DNA of 15,908 bases from Bacteroidota bacterium. Lineage in GTDB: Bacteria > Bacteroidota > Bacteroidia > Flavobacteriales > Weeksellaceae. A model generated the notes under the pieces. The model was not told the DNA's origin. It made no database searches and saw only the letters and a list, made by a program, of their open reading frames with translations. The position numbers and the translations under genes were made by a program. This document shows positions 1 to 6,913 of the stretch, in pieces (positions within the stretch are counted from its first letter, which is position 1; every line of letters begins with the position of its first letter). The stretch is from NCBI GenBank assembly GCA_023433225.1, contig JAEZDQ010000095.1:1-15908 (forward strand), in the 5' to 3' direction.

Positions 1-723
1 GTAGTCATGAACCTGTTTATTGGCGATTTCCAACGTCCGATTGGTTACATTGTCTAAAAATTGCTTGTCGTGCGAAACCAAAACGACAGCTCCCGGATAA
101 TCCTGTAAAAATTCTTCGAGCCAAAGAATCGAATCTATGTCCAAGTGGTTGGTAGGCTCATCGAGCAGTAAAACATCGTGTTTCTGCAAAAGCAATTTGG
201 CCAGTTCAATTCGCATGCGCCATCCGCCGGAAAATTCATCAGTAGACCGATGAAAATCCTCAGCTTTAAAACCAAGACCAAAAAGGATTTTTTCCATTTC
301 GGCGTCCTTGGTATATCCGCCCAAAATATTAAAACGATCGGTAAGATGGGTGATATCGTCAATTAATTTGGCGTAGCCATCGCTTTCATAATCGGTGCGT
401 GTCGTAAGCTGTTCATTGGTAAAATCGATTTTTTTCTGAATTTCATTCAATTGTTCAAAAGCGCGGCCCGCTTCATCCCAAACCGTTCTTCCGCGTTCGA
501 AATCGATGTCCTGTGTCAAATAGCCCACGCTTACTTCGCCTTCGTGTACCACATCGCCTTCATCTGCATCCTGTTGTTTGGCCAAGATCTTCAAAAGTGT
601 TGATTTTCCCGCACCGTTTTTCCCGGCAAGCCCTACACGATTGCCTTTGTTGATGCGAAATGAAACATTGTCAAATAAATAATTTCCCGCGAAATGAACC
701 CCTAAATTCTGAACTAATAACAT
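1..723 (-). CDS. ABC-F family ATPase, N-terminal part (cut by left edge)
   Basis: This is a soluble ABC-F protein, a family of ribosome-associated ATPases that act in translation or antibiotic protection and lack membrane segments. I translated the 241 visible codons. They open MLLVQNLGVHFAGNYLF, the usual ABC-F N-terminus. The first nucleotide-binding domain is complete: Walker A GKNGAGKST (residues 34-42), an SGGW signature near residue 165, and Walker B LLLDEPTNHLD followed by the SHD switch histidine. The linker and second ATPase domain must lie beyond base 1, because the family usually has about 530-650 residues. The frame is open to the edge, so the protein is truncated by the window and not broken. 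The ATG at 723-721 sits 4 bases downstream of a TACTTTTG box, so the transcript may be leaderless. The ABC-F class is certain. The subgroup (EttA, Uup or a resistance type) cannot be decided from this half. Confidence 0.95.
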   Translation of the reverse strand, partial: MLLVQNLGVHFAGNYLFDNVSFRINKGNRVGLAGKNGAGKSTLLKILAKQQDADEGDVVHEGEVSVGYLTQDIDFERGRTVWDEAGRAFEQLNEIQKKIDFTNEQLTTRTDYESDGYAKLIDDITHLTDRFNILGGYTKDAEMEKILFGLGFKAEDFHRSTDEFSGGWRMRIELAKLLLQKHDVLLLDEPTNHLDIDSILWLEEFLQDYPGAVVLVSHDKQFLDNVTNRTLEIANKQVHDY

Positions 724-727
724 TTTG

Positions 728-735
728 CAAAAGTA
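728..735 (-). promoter_or_regulatory. Possible -7 promoter box for the ABC-F gene
   Basis: The minus strand reads TACTTTTG, an exact match to the Bacteroidota -7 consensus TAnnTTTG. It lies only 4 bases before the ABC-F ATG. No TTG-type -33 element is visible about 19 bases upstream. If functional, it would give an mRNA starting at or very near the start codon. The motif is short and may be chance. Confidence 0.25.
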
Positions 736-822
736 ATCGTTTCAGGTTGATTTGAGAATTAGATAATTTGAAGATTTTGGAAAGAAATCATTCTGCTGTT
801 TTCTTAATTTAATTTCAGGTAT

Positions 823-1149
823 TCAGACCCAAAGACAGTCCTGAAAATCAGTTAGCATGTGAAATAGTAATCCGACCGCAATAATTCTCGTTTTGGGAAA
901 AAATAACAAAACACAATAAACAGCCATTGCCGGATAAGTATGCAAAATATGATGGTTGATGCTGCATCGGTTCGGGTCAAAAATCGGATTGGAAAACAAA
1001 TGATCTAAATCGACCAACATGGTTGCCAGCATAATCAGCCATGCTTTTTTCCAGTTTTTCCGAAAAAAAAGGTACGCAATCAGGCCGGGAAAAAGGAAAT
1101 GCAGTCCGTAATGAACGATCCATTGAAGGATTTTCAGCGCTTCAATCAT
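823..1149 (-). CDS. Small polytopic membrane protein, DUF6122-like / YdjM-type pattern
   Basis: A 108-residue, very hydrophobic protein with four likely membrane segments (about residues 8-29, 37-52, 70-84 and 87-103). Polar residues that could bind metal recur at fixed places: H13 and H17 in the first helix, VDLDH (46-50), NHHILH (65-70) and HMLTDFQD (97-104). That order (His, D-x-D-H, H-x-x-H, H...D) matches the layout of the membrane-bound metal-dependent hydrolase-like families (YdjM/DUF457). The length fits the short flavobacterial relatives I know as DUF6122. Its ATG overlaps the last 8 bases of the upstream oxidoreductase gene, so the two are probably co-transcribed and translationally coupled. 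No substrate is known. I am confident that it is a real gene and a membrane protein, and moderately confident of the family name. Confidence 0.75.
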   Translation of the reverse strand: MIEALKILQWIVHYGLHFLFPGLIAYLFFRKNWKKAWLIMLATMLVDLDHLFSNPIFDPNRCSINHHILHTYPAMAVYCVLLFFPKTRIIAVGLLFHMLTDFQDCLWV

Positions 1150-2206
1150 TGTAAAAATATTTGTTATTGAACCGGCTTACATCTGCTTCCGGGTCTAAAG
1201 GTTGGTTGTTTTCAGTGAAATTGAATAAATCTTCGGCCATTGCCGGGCCTAAAAGCGTACCGCGCGTTCCCATTCCGTTTAAAATAAAAAGATTTTTATG
1301 AATTGGATGCGGACCCACTACGGGGCGGCGGTCAATAATCGTTGGTCGGATACCCGCCGCATGTCCGGTAATTTCAAAATTTCCTTTAAAGAATTCACGG
1401 AGATGCTGAATCATTTCTTGTTTTCCTTTTTCGGTAGGGTGGGGTGTCAAGTCCTCACGGTCATAAGTTGAAGCGGTGAAGCAGGTTTTTGGGTCAACGG
1501 GCAGTAAAAAATTATGGGCTTTCCAAATGGCTCGGGGTATTTCAGTTTCCGTTTCGATTTTCAGCACCTCACCTTTTACGCCGATAACGGGAAGGTAATT
1601 GAAAAAAGGATTTTCCGTAACCCCAAAACCTTCGCAGCAGACAATTTTTCGGGCTTGGATATCCTTGTAGTGAATTTGATTGTCAGAAATTTTGAGTTCA
1701 TCATAATCCAGTTTTTCATTTCGGTAACAACCTTTTTGAGCGAGGAATTCCCGAAAATCAGTCAGACATTTAGCCAAGTCAATCCGACCGGTGTTTTTTA
1801 CTTCTCCGTAGCCTAAAGGAACCTCAAAATCCGGATGAAAGAATGGAATAATTTCTTCCGATAAAAAATCTGTCAATTCAGGTTGATTTGATTTTTTCTT
1901 CCATGCGCGGATTTCATTTTCGTCTTTGATAATCCGTCTTGTTGGGATTTCGTGGATGTAATTCCGATCGAGTAACTTTTCAAATTCGGAAAAATAGTCA
2001 AACATCAAATCCAACTGCAATTGGGCATTCCATATGAGTGAAAAACGCTTAAGTACAATGGGATTGTAAACGCCTACCGCAACAGAAGAAGCTTGGTTCT
2101 TATCTTCGTCAATGATTAGGAAAGATTTTTTTTCGCGCATTAATTTCAATGCGAAACAACTTCCGGCAATGCCTTTTCCAACAATCAGGTATTCAACACC
2201 TAACAT
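1142..2206 (-). CDS. FAD-dependent oxidoreductase (DAO / amine oxidase family)
   Basis: A 354-residue flavoprotein of the D-amino-acid-oxidase (DAO) superfamily. The N-terminus carries the Rossmann dinucleotide motif G-x-G-x-x-G (GKGIAG, residues 10-15), and the acidic residues of LIIDED near 31-36 are placed to bind the FAD ribose. The C-terminal segment has the second FAD contact region, GIRPTIIDRRPVVGP, followed by NGMGTRGTLLGPAMAEDL. This is the layout of family members such as glycine oxidase (ThiO), DadA and the oxidase domain of MnmC. There is no signal peptide, so it is probably cytoplasmic. The GTRG-type C-terminal motif slightly recalls MnmC, but there is no methyltransferase partner in the window and I would not name the substrate. 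The gene runs directly into the small membrane protein gene (8 bp overlap). The fold is certain and the reaction is unknown. Confidence 0.85.
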   Translation of the reverse strand: MLGVEYLIVGKGIAGSCFALKLMREKKSFLIIDEDKNQASSVAVGVYNPIVLKRFSLIWNAQLQLDLMFDYFSEFEKLLDRNYIHEIPTRRIIKDENEIRAWKKKSNQPELTDFLSEEIIPFFHPDFEVPLGYGEVKNTGRIDLAKCLTDFREFLAQKGCYRNEKLDYDELKISDNQIHYKDIQARKIVCCEGFGVTENPFFNYLPVIGVKGEVLKIETETEIPRAIWKAHNFLLPVDPKTCFTASTYDREDLTPHPTEKGKQEMIQHLREFFKGNFEITGHAAGIRPTIIDRRPVVGPHPIHKNLFILNGMGTRGTLLGPAMAEDLFNFTENNQPLDPEADVSRFNNKYFYND

Positions 2207-2260
2207 TAGATATGTTTATAATTTTTTTTGTAAGTGTCATGTAAAATAAAAATAAAGTAA

Positions 2261-2268
2261 TATATTTG
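2261..2268 (+). promoter_or_regulatory. -7 promoter box for the secreted metalloprotease
   Basis: TATATTTG matches the Bacteroidota -7 consensus TAnnTTTG exactly and lies 41 bases before the protease ATG in an A/T-rich intergenic region. That would give a leader of roughly 37 bases. A good -33 TTG at the usual spacing is not evident; the nearest, at 2228-2230, is about 30 bases upstream of the box. Confidence 0.45.
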
Positions 2269-2309
2269 ACGGCTTTTCTAATTAACACATTTTAAATAAT
2301 TAACACTAA

Positions 2310-4460
2310 ATGATGAAAAAAATCCATTTAATTATCTTTTTGCTCTGTTCGGCAATCTCTTTTGGGCAAATCCGCTCAGTGTCAAATAAGATACAGGAAT
2401 TGGTTTCCAAAAATCAAGAATTTCAAAGCTATGAATTATTTTCTGTAAACAATGATGTTTACAAAACAACAAAATATTTTACCTCGGCAACGGATGTGAC
2501 TGTATTGAATTTGGATGAAACCCAACTGCAAAGACTTTTGGACGAAGCACCTGAATACATCGAAATCGCCATCCCTTATCAAGGCGAAATGGTTGAGGTA
2601 GAGTTGTTTAAACATAATATTTTTACGGAATCTTTCTTTGCAAGAGACGAGCAAGGAAATCTGTTGGATTTTACTTTGGGTGAATATTACCGCGGAGCGA
2701 TTAAAAACGACAATGCATCTTTGGTTGCCATCAGTTTTTTTGAAGGTGATGTAATGGGTGTGATTTCTTCATATGAACACGGGAACATTACGGTTGGAAA
2801 GTCTTCGGATAGACAGGATTTTATCAGTTATTCCGATAAAAACCTTTTGGGTGAAAACCCTTTTGTATGTGGTGCAGATGATTTGGAAGCGAACCAACAC
2901 ACACCTGCAATTGATTTTGACCCGGAAATGATGTCCACAACCATGACGGAGAATTGTGTGAAAATTTATTATGAAATCGCTTACCGTCCCTACCAACAAA
3001 ATAATTACAACATTCAGAATACGATTAACTGGATTACGGGAATCCACAACAATATCGGGACTTTATACGCCAATGACAATATCAACGTCGCCTTACATGA
3101 ATTAAAAATTTGGACATCAGACGACCCCTATGACGGGACTTATGGAGAGAATTTAGAAGAATTCAGAAACACGGTTACCCAATTTAACGGGGACTTGGCT
3201 CATTTGGTAAACAATCCTTCAACTACGAGTGTGGCTTATATGAATTCTTTGTGTACAGATTGGAGGTATGCTTATTCCGGAATCAACATGACGTATGGAC
3301 AAGTTCCTACATATTCTTGGACTATTATGGCAATGACGCATGAAATGGGCCATTCCCTTGGGTCTCCACACACCCATGCATGTGCTTGGAACGGTAACGA
3401 TACCGCTATTGACGGCTGCGGTCCCGCTGCGGGATTCAATGAAGGATGCAATGCGCCACTCCCGACCAACGGTGGGACGATTATGAGTTATTGCCACTTG
3501 ACATCTGTGGGAATTAATTTCTTGAACGGTTTCGGACCTCAGCCCGGTGCATTAATTCGCTCTACGGTCGATTCAAAACCATGTTTAGGCTCAGACTGTT
3601 CTTGTCAATCCACGATTCAAGATTTGGGAGTAGCTTACCTTGATAGCGGTGATATTCAAGTTCAAATCACTGATGATGCTTCGACGGAATGGCAATACAA
3701 AGTATATCCATACGGATCTCCCGAAACAGGAACTTGGCAAACAACCACAGCTCAAAACTTTACCATTTCCGGATTAGCCGATCACCAATATTATGAGTTG
3801 GTTGTAACCAATCTTTGCGGTGACATGGAAGGTGGACAAAAGAAAGAGATATTATTACCGGGCAGTTTCTGCGATGGAACTTTATTTACAGACACAGGAG
3901 GAGCTACCGGAACCTACGAGAATAACCAACATTTTGTAAAAACATTTTATCCGGCCACGCCTGATTATAAAGTATCATTAAATTTTGTAAGAATTGGCCT
4001 CCAAACGGATCAAGATTTCATGTATGTTTACAATGGAAACTCTATCGATGCTCCTGTCTTTGAAGGAGGAACCATCTCCGGAAATAATAATCCCGGACCT
4101 GCCTTCATTTCTACACACGCGACAGGTTCGATTACCATTGAGTTTGTTTCCAATGGGTCAGGGACAGCGTATGGATGGGAAGCTGAAGTTGACTGTGATG
4201 GCGTTTTGAGCATTGAAGATTTAACGGCGTCCAATGGAATTTCTGTTTATCCGAATCCCGTTTCTACCGTATTGAACGTAGATTCTAAATCAGAAATCTT
4301 ATCGCTCAGATTAAACGATGTATCAGGTAAAACGGTATGGAGCAAAGTTACAGATTCACTCAAAGAATCAGTTAACATAGCCCACCTGCCAAAAGGAATC
4401 TATATATTGACGATAGAACTGAAGGGCCAAACGGTAACAAAGAAAATCATCAAAAGATAA
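2310..4460 (+). CDS. Secreted reprolysin-like zinc metalloprotease with CUB and T9SS sorting domain
   Basis: A 716-residue secreted metzincin protease. Residues 1-20 are a signal peptide ending SFGQ. Residues 21-215 look like a propeptide. The catalytic domain starts near C216 and carries the zinc motif HEMGHSLGSPH (344-354; ligands H344, H348, H354; catalytic E345) and the Met-turn TIMSY with M392. This is the M12B/reprolysin-like arrangement common in Bacteroidota. It is followed by a beta-rich segment resembling a fibronectin type III domain (about 433-516), a CUB domain (about 521-629, starting CDGTLF and ending VDC), and a type A T9SS sorting domain (about 644-716: VYPNP, LNDVSGK, LPKGIYILTI, final KKIIKR). 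It is expected to cross the outer membrane by type IX secretion, lose the C-terminal domain, and be released or anchored at the surface to digest extracellular protein. It is a single-gene unit with its own promoter box and a shared terminator. The natural substrate cannot be read from the sequence. Confidence 0.93.
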   Translation: MMKKIHLIIFLLCSAISFGQIRSVSNKIQELVSKNQEFQSYELFSVNNDVYKTTKYFTSATDVTVLNLDETQLQRLLDEAPEYIEIAIPYQGEMVEVELFKHNIFTESFFARDEQGNLLDFTLGEYYRGAIKNDNASLVAISFFEGDVMGVISSYEHGNITVGKSSDRQDFISYSDKNLLGENPFVCGADDLEANQHTPAIDFDPEMMSTTMTENCVKIYYEIAYRPYQQNNYNIQNTINWITGIHNNIGTLYANDNINVALHELKIWTSDDPYDGTYGENLEEFRNTVTQFNGDLAHLVNNPSTTSVAYMNSLCTDWRYAYSGINMTYGQVPTYSWTIMAMTHEMGHSLGSPHTHACAWNGNDTAIDGCGPAAGFNEGCNAPLPTNGGTIMSYCHLTSVGINFLNGFGPQPGALIRSTVDSKPCLGSDCSCQSTIQDLGVAYLDSGDIQVQITDDASTEWQYKVYPYGSPETGTWQTTTAQNFTISGLADHQYYELVVTNLCGDMEGGQKKEILLPGSFCDGTLFTDTGGATGTYENNQHFVKTFYPATPDYKVSLNFVRIGLQTDQDFMYVYNGNSIDAPVFEGGTISGNNNPGPAFISTHATGSITIEFVSNGSGTAYGWEAEVDCDGVLSIEDLTASNGISVYPNPVSTVLNVDSKSEILSLRLNDVSGKTVWSKVTDSLKESVNIAHLPKGIYILTIELKGQTVTKKIIKR

Positions 4461-4480
4461 TCTTTTTAAAAATTAAATAT

Positions 4481-4511
4481 TGAAAAAGCCGCGGTTTACG
4501 CGGCTTTTTCG
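4481..4511. terminator. Bidirectional hairpin terminator between protease and GH3 genes
   Basis: A perfect 12-bp stem (GAAAAAGCCGCG at 4482-4493, CGCGGCTTTTTC at 4499-4510) encloses the 5-base loop GTTTA. The outer stem is A5/T5, so a U-run forms in either direction. It sits 20 bases after the protease stop codon and 4 bases after the GH3 stop on the other strand, so it serves both convergent genes. Confidence 0.9.
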
Positions 4512-4515
4512 TGTC

Positions 4516-6030
4516 TTAGGCATTCATTTCCAAAAGTGGGTCTATGAACTCCCGGGTGTTGGCCAGCCTCGGAACTTTGTTTTGCCCACCCAATTTACCG
4601 CGTTGTTTCATCCAGTCAAAAAACAAATTTTCCCGCGCAACCACTATTTTCAACGGATTTAATGTGATGTTTTTATATCGTTTGGCCTCGTAGTCCGAAT
4701 TCAATTCCTGCAAGGACTTGTCTAAAATTTCCGCAAAACGATTTAAATCGTTGGGTTTTTTCTCAAATTCAATATTCCATTCATGCGCACCCTTTTCTTT
4801 ACCCGACATAAACACCGGTGCCGCCGAATATTCTTTGATGGTCGAATGGGTAGCTTCACAAGCCCTCTTCAATCCCTCTTCTGCATTTTCAATAATCAGT
4901 TCTTCTCCAAAGGCATTGATGAAATGTTTGGTTCGCCCGGAAACCACTATTCGAAAAGGATTCAAAGAAGTAAACTTTACCGTATCTCCAATGATGTAGC
5001 GCCAAAGGCCACCATTGGTGGTAATGGCCAAAGCATAATTCTTTCCGGTTTCTACATTTTCCAAGGTAAGCACTTTGGGATTGGCCGACCCGAATTCTTC
5101 CATGGGAATAAATTCATAGAAAATGCCATTGTCCAACAGCAATAACATATCCTTTGAACCGCTTTGGTCCTGTATTGCAAAAAATCCTTCGGAAGCATTG
5201 TAAATTTCATAGAAATTCAAAGATTTCCGAGTCAGTTGGCGGTAAGTGTCTTCATAAGGCTTGAAACTGATTCCACCATGAAAAAACACTTCCAAATCCG
5301 GCCAGATATCGTCTAGATGCGTTTCTCCGGTTTGTTCCAATACGTAATTCAAGAGGACGAGCATCCAAGAAGGCACACCGGTCAGGCATCCGATTTCCTC
5401 TTTTACCACCGCGTCGGCAATGGCTTTCATCTTGGTTTCCCATTCACTCATTAAGGAAATTTGCTTATTGGGCGTATTTCTCAGTTCTGCATAAAAAGGC
5501 AGGTTATCAATCAGAATCGCGGATAAATCACCGAATAAAGTATCATATTTCTGGTAAATCTCTGAACTTCCTCCCAAGCGAAGGTTTTTATTTTTGAAAA
5601 TTTCCGTGTCGGGATGGTTATGTAGGTAGAGCGCAAACATCATTTTTCCGGCTGCATAGTGGCAATCTTCAAGCGATTGTTCGCTGATGGGGATAAATTT
5701 GCTTTTGGCATTGGTCGTTCCCGATGATTTTGCAAACCATTTGATCTTTCCCTTCCAACTCACATCGGATTTCCCTTTACGGGCCTTTTCAATAAAAGGT
5801 TCGAATTCTTCATATGTAACCAGTGGGATTTGGGATTTGAATGCCGTATAGGAATTCACATCATGGAAGCCATACATCTTTCCGTATTCGGTATGGCGAG
5901 CCGCAGACAGGTTTGCGAACAATATGTTTTCTTGGGTTTCAATAGGGTATTTGATGAAGTTTTCGATTTGGCGCATCCGCTTGCTCATTACCATCTCCAT
6001 TACTTTATTAATCAGTCCCATTGCCGGCAT
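4516..6030 (-). CDS. GH3-family acyl-adenylating enzyme (GH3 auxin-responsive promoter family)
   Basis: A 504-residue protein of the GH3 branch of the ANL adenylate-forming superfamily. Plant GH3 enzymes activate a carboxylate (such as jasmonate or auxin) with ATP and join it to an amino acid. Flavobacterial homologues are widespread, but I know of no established substrate for them. The ATP-binding motifs are present: the phosphate loop SSGTTNAKSK (102-111), the YNASEG motif (277-282), the hinge-region motif YIIGDTVKF (345-353), and SGRTKHFINAFGEEL (364-378), which begins the mobile C-terminal domain. It has no signal peptide and is probably cytoplasmic. ATG codons at residues 1 and 4 are both possible; the second (MGLINKV) resembles relatives more closely. 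The gene diverges from DUF2797 across 36 bp and ends at the bidirectional hairpin. The family is near certain. The product made is unknown. Confidence 0.93.
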   Translation of the reverse strand: MPAMGLINKVMEMVMSKRMRQIENFIKYPIETQENILFANLSAARHTEYGKMYGFHDVNSYTAFKSQIPLVTYEEFEPFIEKARKGKSDVSWKGKIKWFAKSSGTTNAKSKFIPISEQSLEDCHYAAGKMMFALYLHNHPDTEIFKNKNLRLGGSSEIYQKYDTLFGDLSAILIDNLPFYAELRNTPNKQISLMSEWETKMKAIADAVVKEEIGCLTGVPSWMLVLLNYVLEQTGETHLDDIWPDLEVFFHGGISFKPYEDTYRQLTRKSLNFYEIYNASEGFFAIQDQSGSKDMLLLLDNGIFYEFIPMEEFGSANPKVLTLENVETGKNYALAITTNGGLWRYIIGDTVKFTSLNPFRIVVSGRTKHFINAFGEELIIENAEEGLKRACEATHSTIKEYSAAPVFMSGKEKGAHEWNIEFEKKPNDLNRFAEILDKSLQELNSDYEAKRYKNITLNPLKIVVARENLFFDWMKQRGKLGGQNKVPRLANTREFIDPLLEMNA

Positions 6031-6037
6031 AATTTTG

Positions 6038-6045
6038 TACTTTAG
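6038..6045 (+). promoter_or_regulatory. Possible -7 promoter box for the DUF2797 gene
   Basis: TACTTTAG preceded directly by TTG is a near match to TAnnTTTG and lies 21 bases before the DUF2797 ATG. The same TTG-TA-pyrimidine-pyrimidine-TT-(T)AG form appears before the antitoxin and the TPR regulator, which supports it as the local promoter type. Confidence 0.4.
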
Positions 6046-6048
6046 TCA

Positions 6049-6056
6049 CAAATTTA
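6049..6056 (-). promoter_or_regulatory. Possible -7 promoter box for the GH3 gene
   Basis: The minus strand reads TAAATTTG, an exact TAnnTTTG match, 18 bases before the GH3 start at 6030. It lies 3 bases from the plus-strand box of the divergent gene, so the two promoters would overlap head-on. No clear -33 TTG is seen. Confidence 0.35.
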
Positions 6057-6066
6057 AGCAAAGACA

Positions 6067-6858
6067 ATGATTTTTGAAGGACAGATTCGCAAGATGATTG
6101 CTGAATATACCAACCCCGTTCATTATTATTTGAATTTAAAGGATGATTTTCTGGATATTAACCAACAAATCGGTAAGAAAATCAGGATTATTCACGACCA
6201 CAATGAATGCCTGAATTGCGGATTAGACCATTTCATTTACCGAATGGGCTATTGCAAAACCTGTTTCTTTACGGTTCCCGAAGCCAATGAAAACATCATT
6301 CGGCCCGAACTCTCCAAAGCGCATTTGGGCATCGGAGAGCGGGATTTGGAGTGGGAAATCAAGTTTCAATTACAGCCACACATTGTTTATTTGGCGGTTT
6401 CTTCGGATATCAAAGTAGGTGTGACAAGGGAGAATCACCAAATTACCCGGTGGATTGACCAAGGTGCTTCCTATGCCACCGTTTTTGCGAAAACCGACAA
6501 CCGTTACGAAGCCGGACTCATTGAAGTCGAAATGAAAAACTATGTTTCCGATAAAACAGGTTACCAGAAAATGTTGCGGAATGATGTGCCCGAAATTGAC
6601 TTGCTTCAGCAAAAAGACATTTTTAAAGTGTATATTCCGTCCGAACAATCCCGGTTTTATGTTCCAGATGGTCCGGTTTATACCTTTGAATATCCGGTAA
6701 CGGCCTACCCTCAAAAAGTCAAATCACTGAATTTGCTCAAACAAAAGGATTACGAAGGAAAATTGGTGGGAATCAAAGGCCAATACTGGATTTTTGAAGA
6801 CGGAACCGCTTGGAATGTCCGCGGCCATGAAGGTTTTTATGTAAAACTTGAACTATAA
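6067..6858 (+). CDS. DUF2797 protein with four-cysteine zinc-binding motif
   Basis: A 263-residue cytoplasmic protein recognised as DUF2797. Two CxxC pairs (C48/C51 in ECLNCG and C63/C66 in GYCKTC) form a likely zinc ribbon in the N-terminal third. The central part reads HIVYLAVSSDIKVGVTR, then RWIDQGA, then NRYEAGLIEVEM. This spacing of a Tyr strand, a K-x-G-x-T strand, a downstream Arg and a late Glu recalls GIY-YIG-type folds. That resemblance is my inference and not an established assignment. No function is known to me. It has its own -7 box and is divergent from GH3; I recall these two families lying next to each other in other flavobacteria, but that recollection is untested here. The start is supported by the conserved N-terminal MIFEGQIRKM and by the short gap to the promoter box. 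Confidence 0.88.
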   Translation: MIFEGQIRKMIAEYTNPVHYYLNLKDDFLDINQQIGKKIRIIHDHNECLNCGLDHFIYRMGYCKTCFFTVPEANENIIRPELSKAHLGIGERDLEWEIKFQLQPHIVYLAVSSDIKVGVTRENHQITRWIDQGASYATVFAKTDNRYEAGLIEVEMKNYVSDKTGYQKMLRNDVPEIDLLQQKDIFKVYIPSEQSRFYVPDGPVYTFEYPVTAYPQKVKSLNLLKQKDYEGKLVGIKGQYWIFEDGTAWNVRGHEGFYVKLEL

Positions 6859-6861
6859 AAA

Positions 6862-6882
6862 GTGCCCGGGATTACCGGGCAC
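6862..6882 (-). terminator. Hairpin terminator for the FG-GAP T9SS gene
   Basis: An 8-bp perfect G/C-rich stem (GTGCCCGG at 6862-6869, CCGGGCAC at 6875-6882) encloses a 5-base loop. On the minus strand it is followed at once by TTTTT, so it terminates the leftward gene ending at 6914. On the plus strand the following bases (CTGCTTA) form no U-run, so termination of DUF2797 here would be weaker. Confidence 0.8.
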
Positions 6883-6913
6883 CTGCTTAAACAACCTAAA
6901 CTAATAGAATAAA

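Noticed and set aside
4718..5145. Plus-strand open frames of 93 and 120 codons inside the GH3 gene
   Set aside because: They are antisense shadows of a conserved enzyme gene, overlap each other in different frames, and have no recognisable domain.
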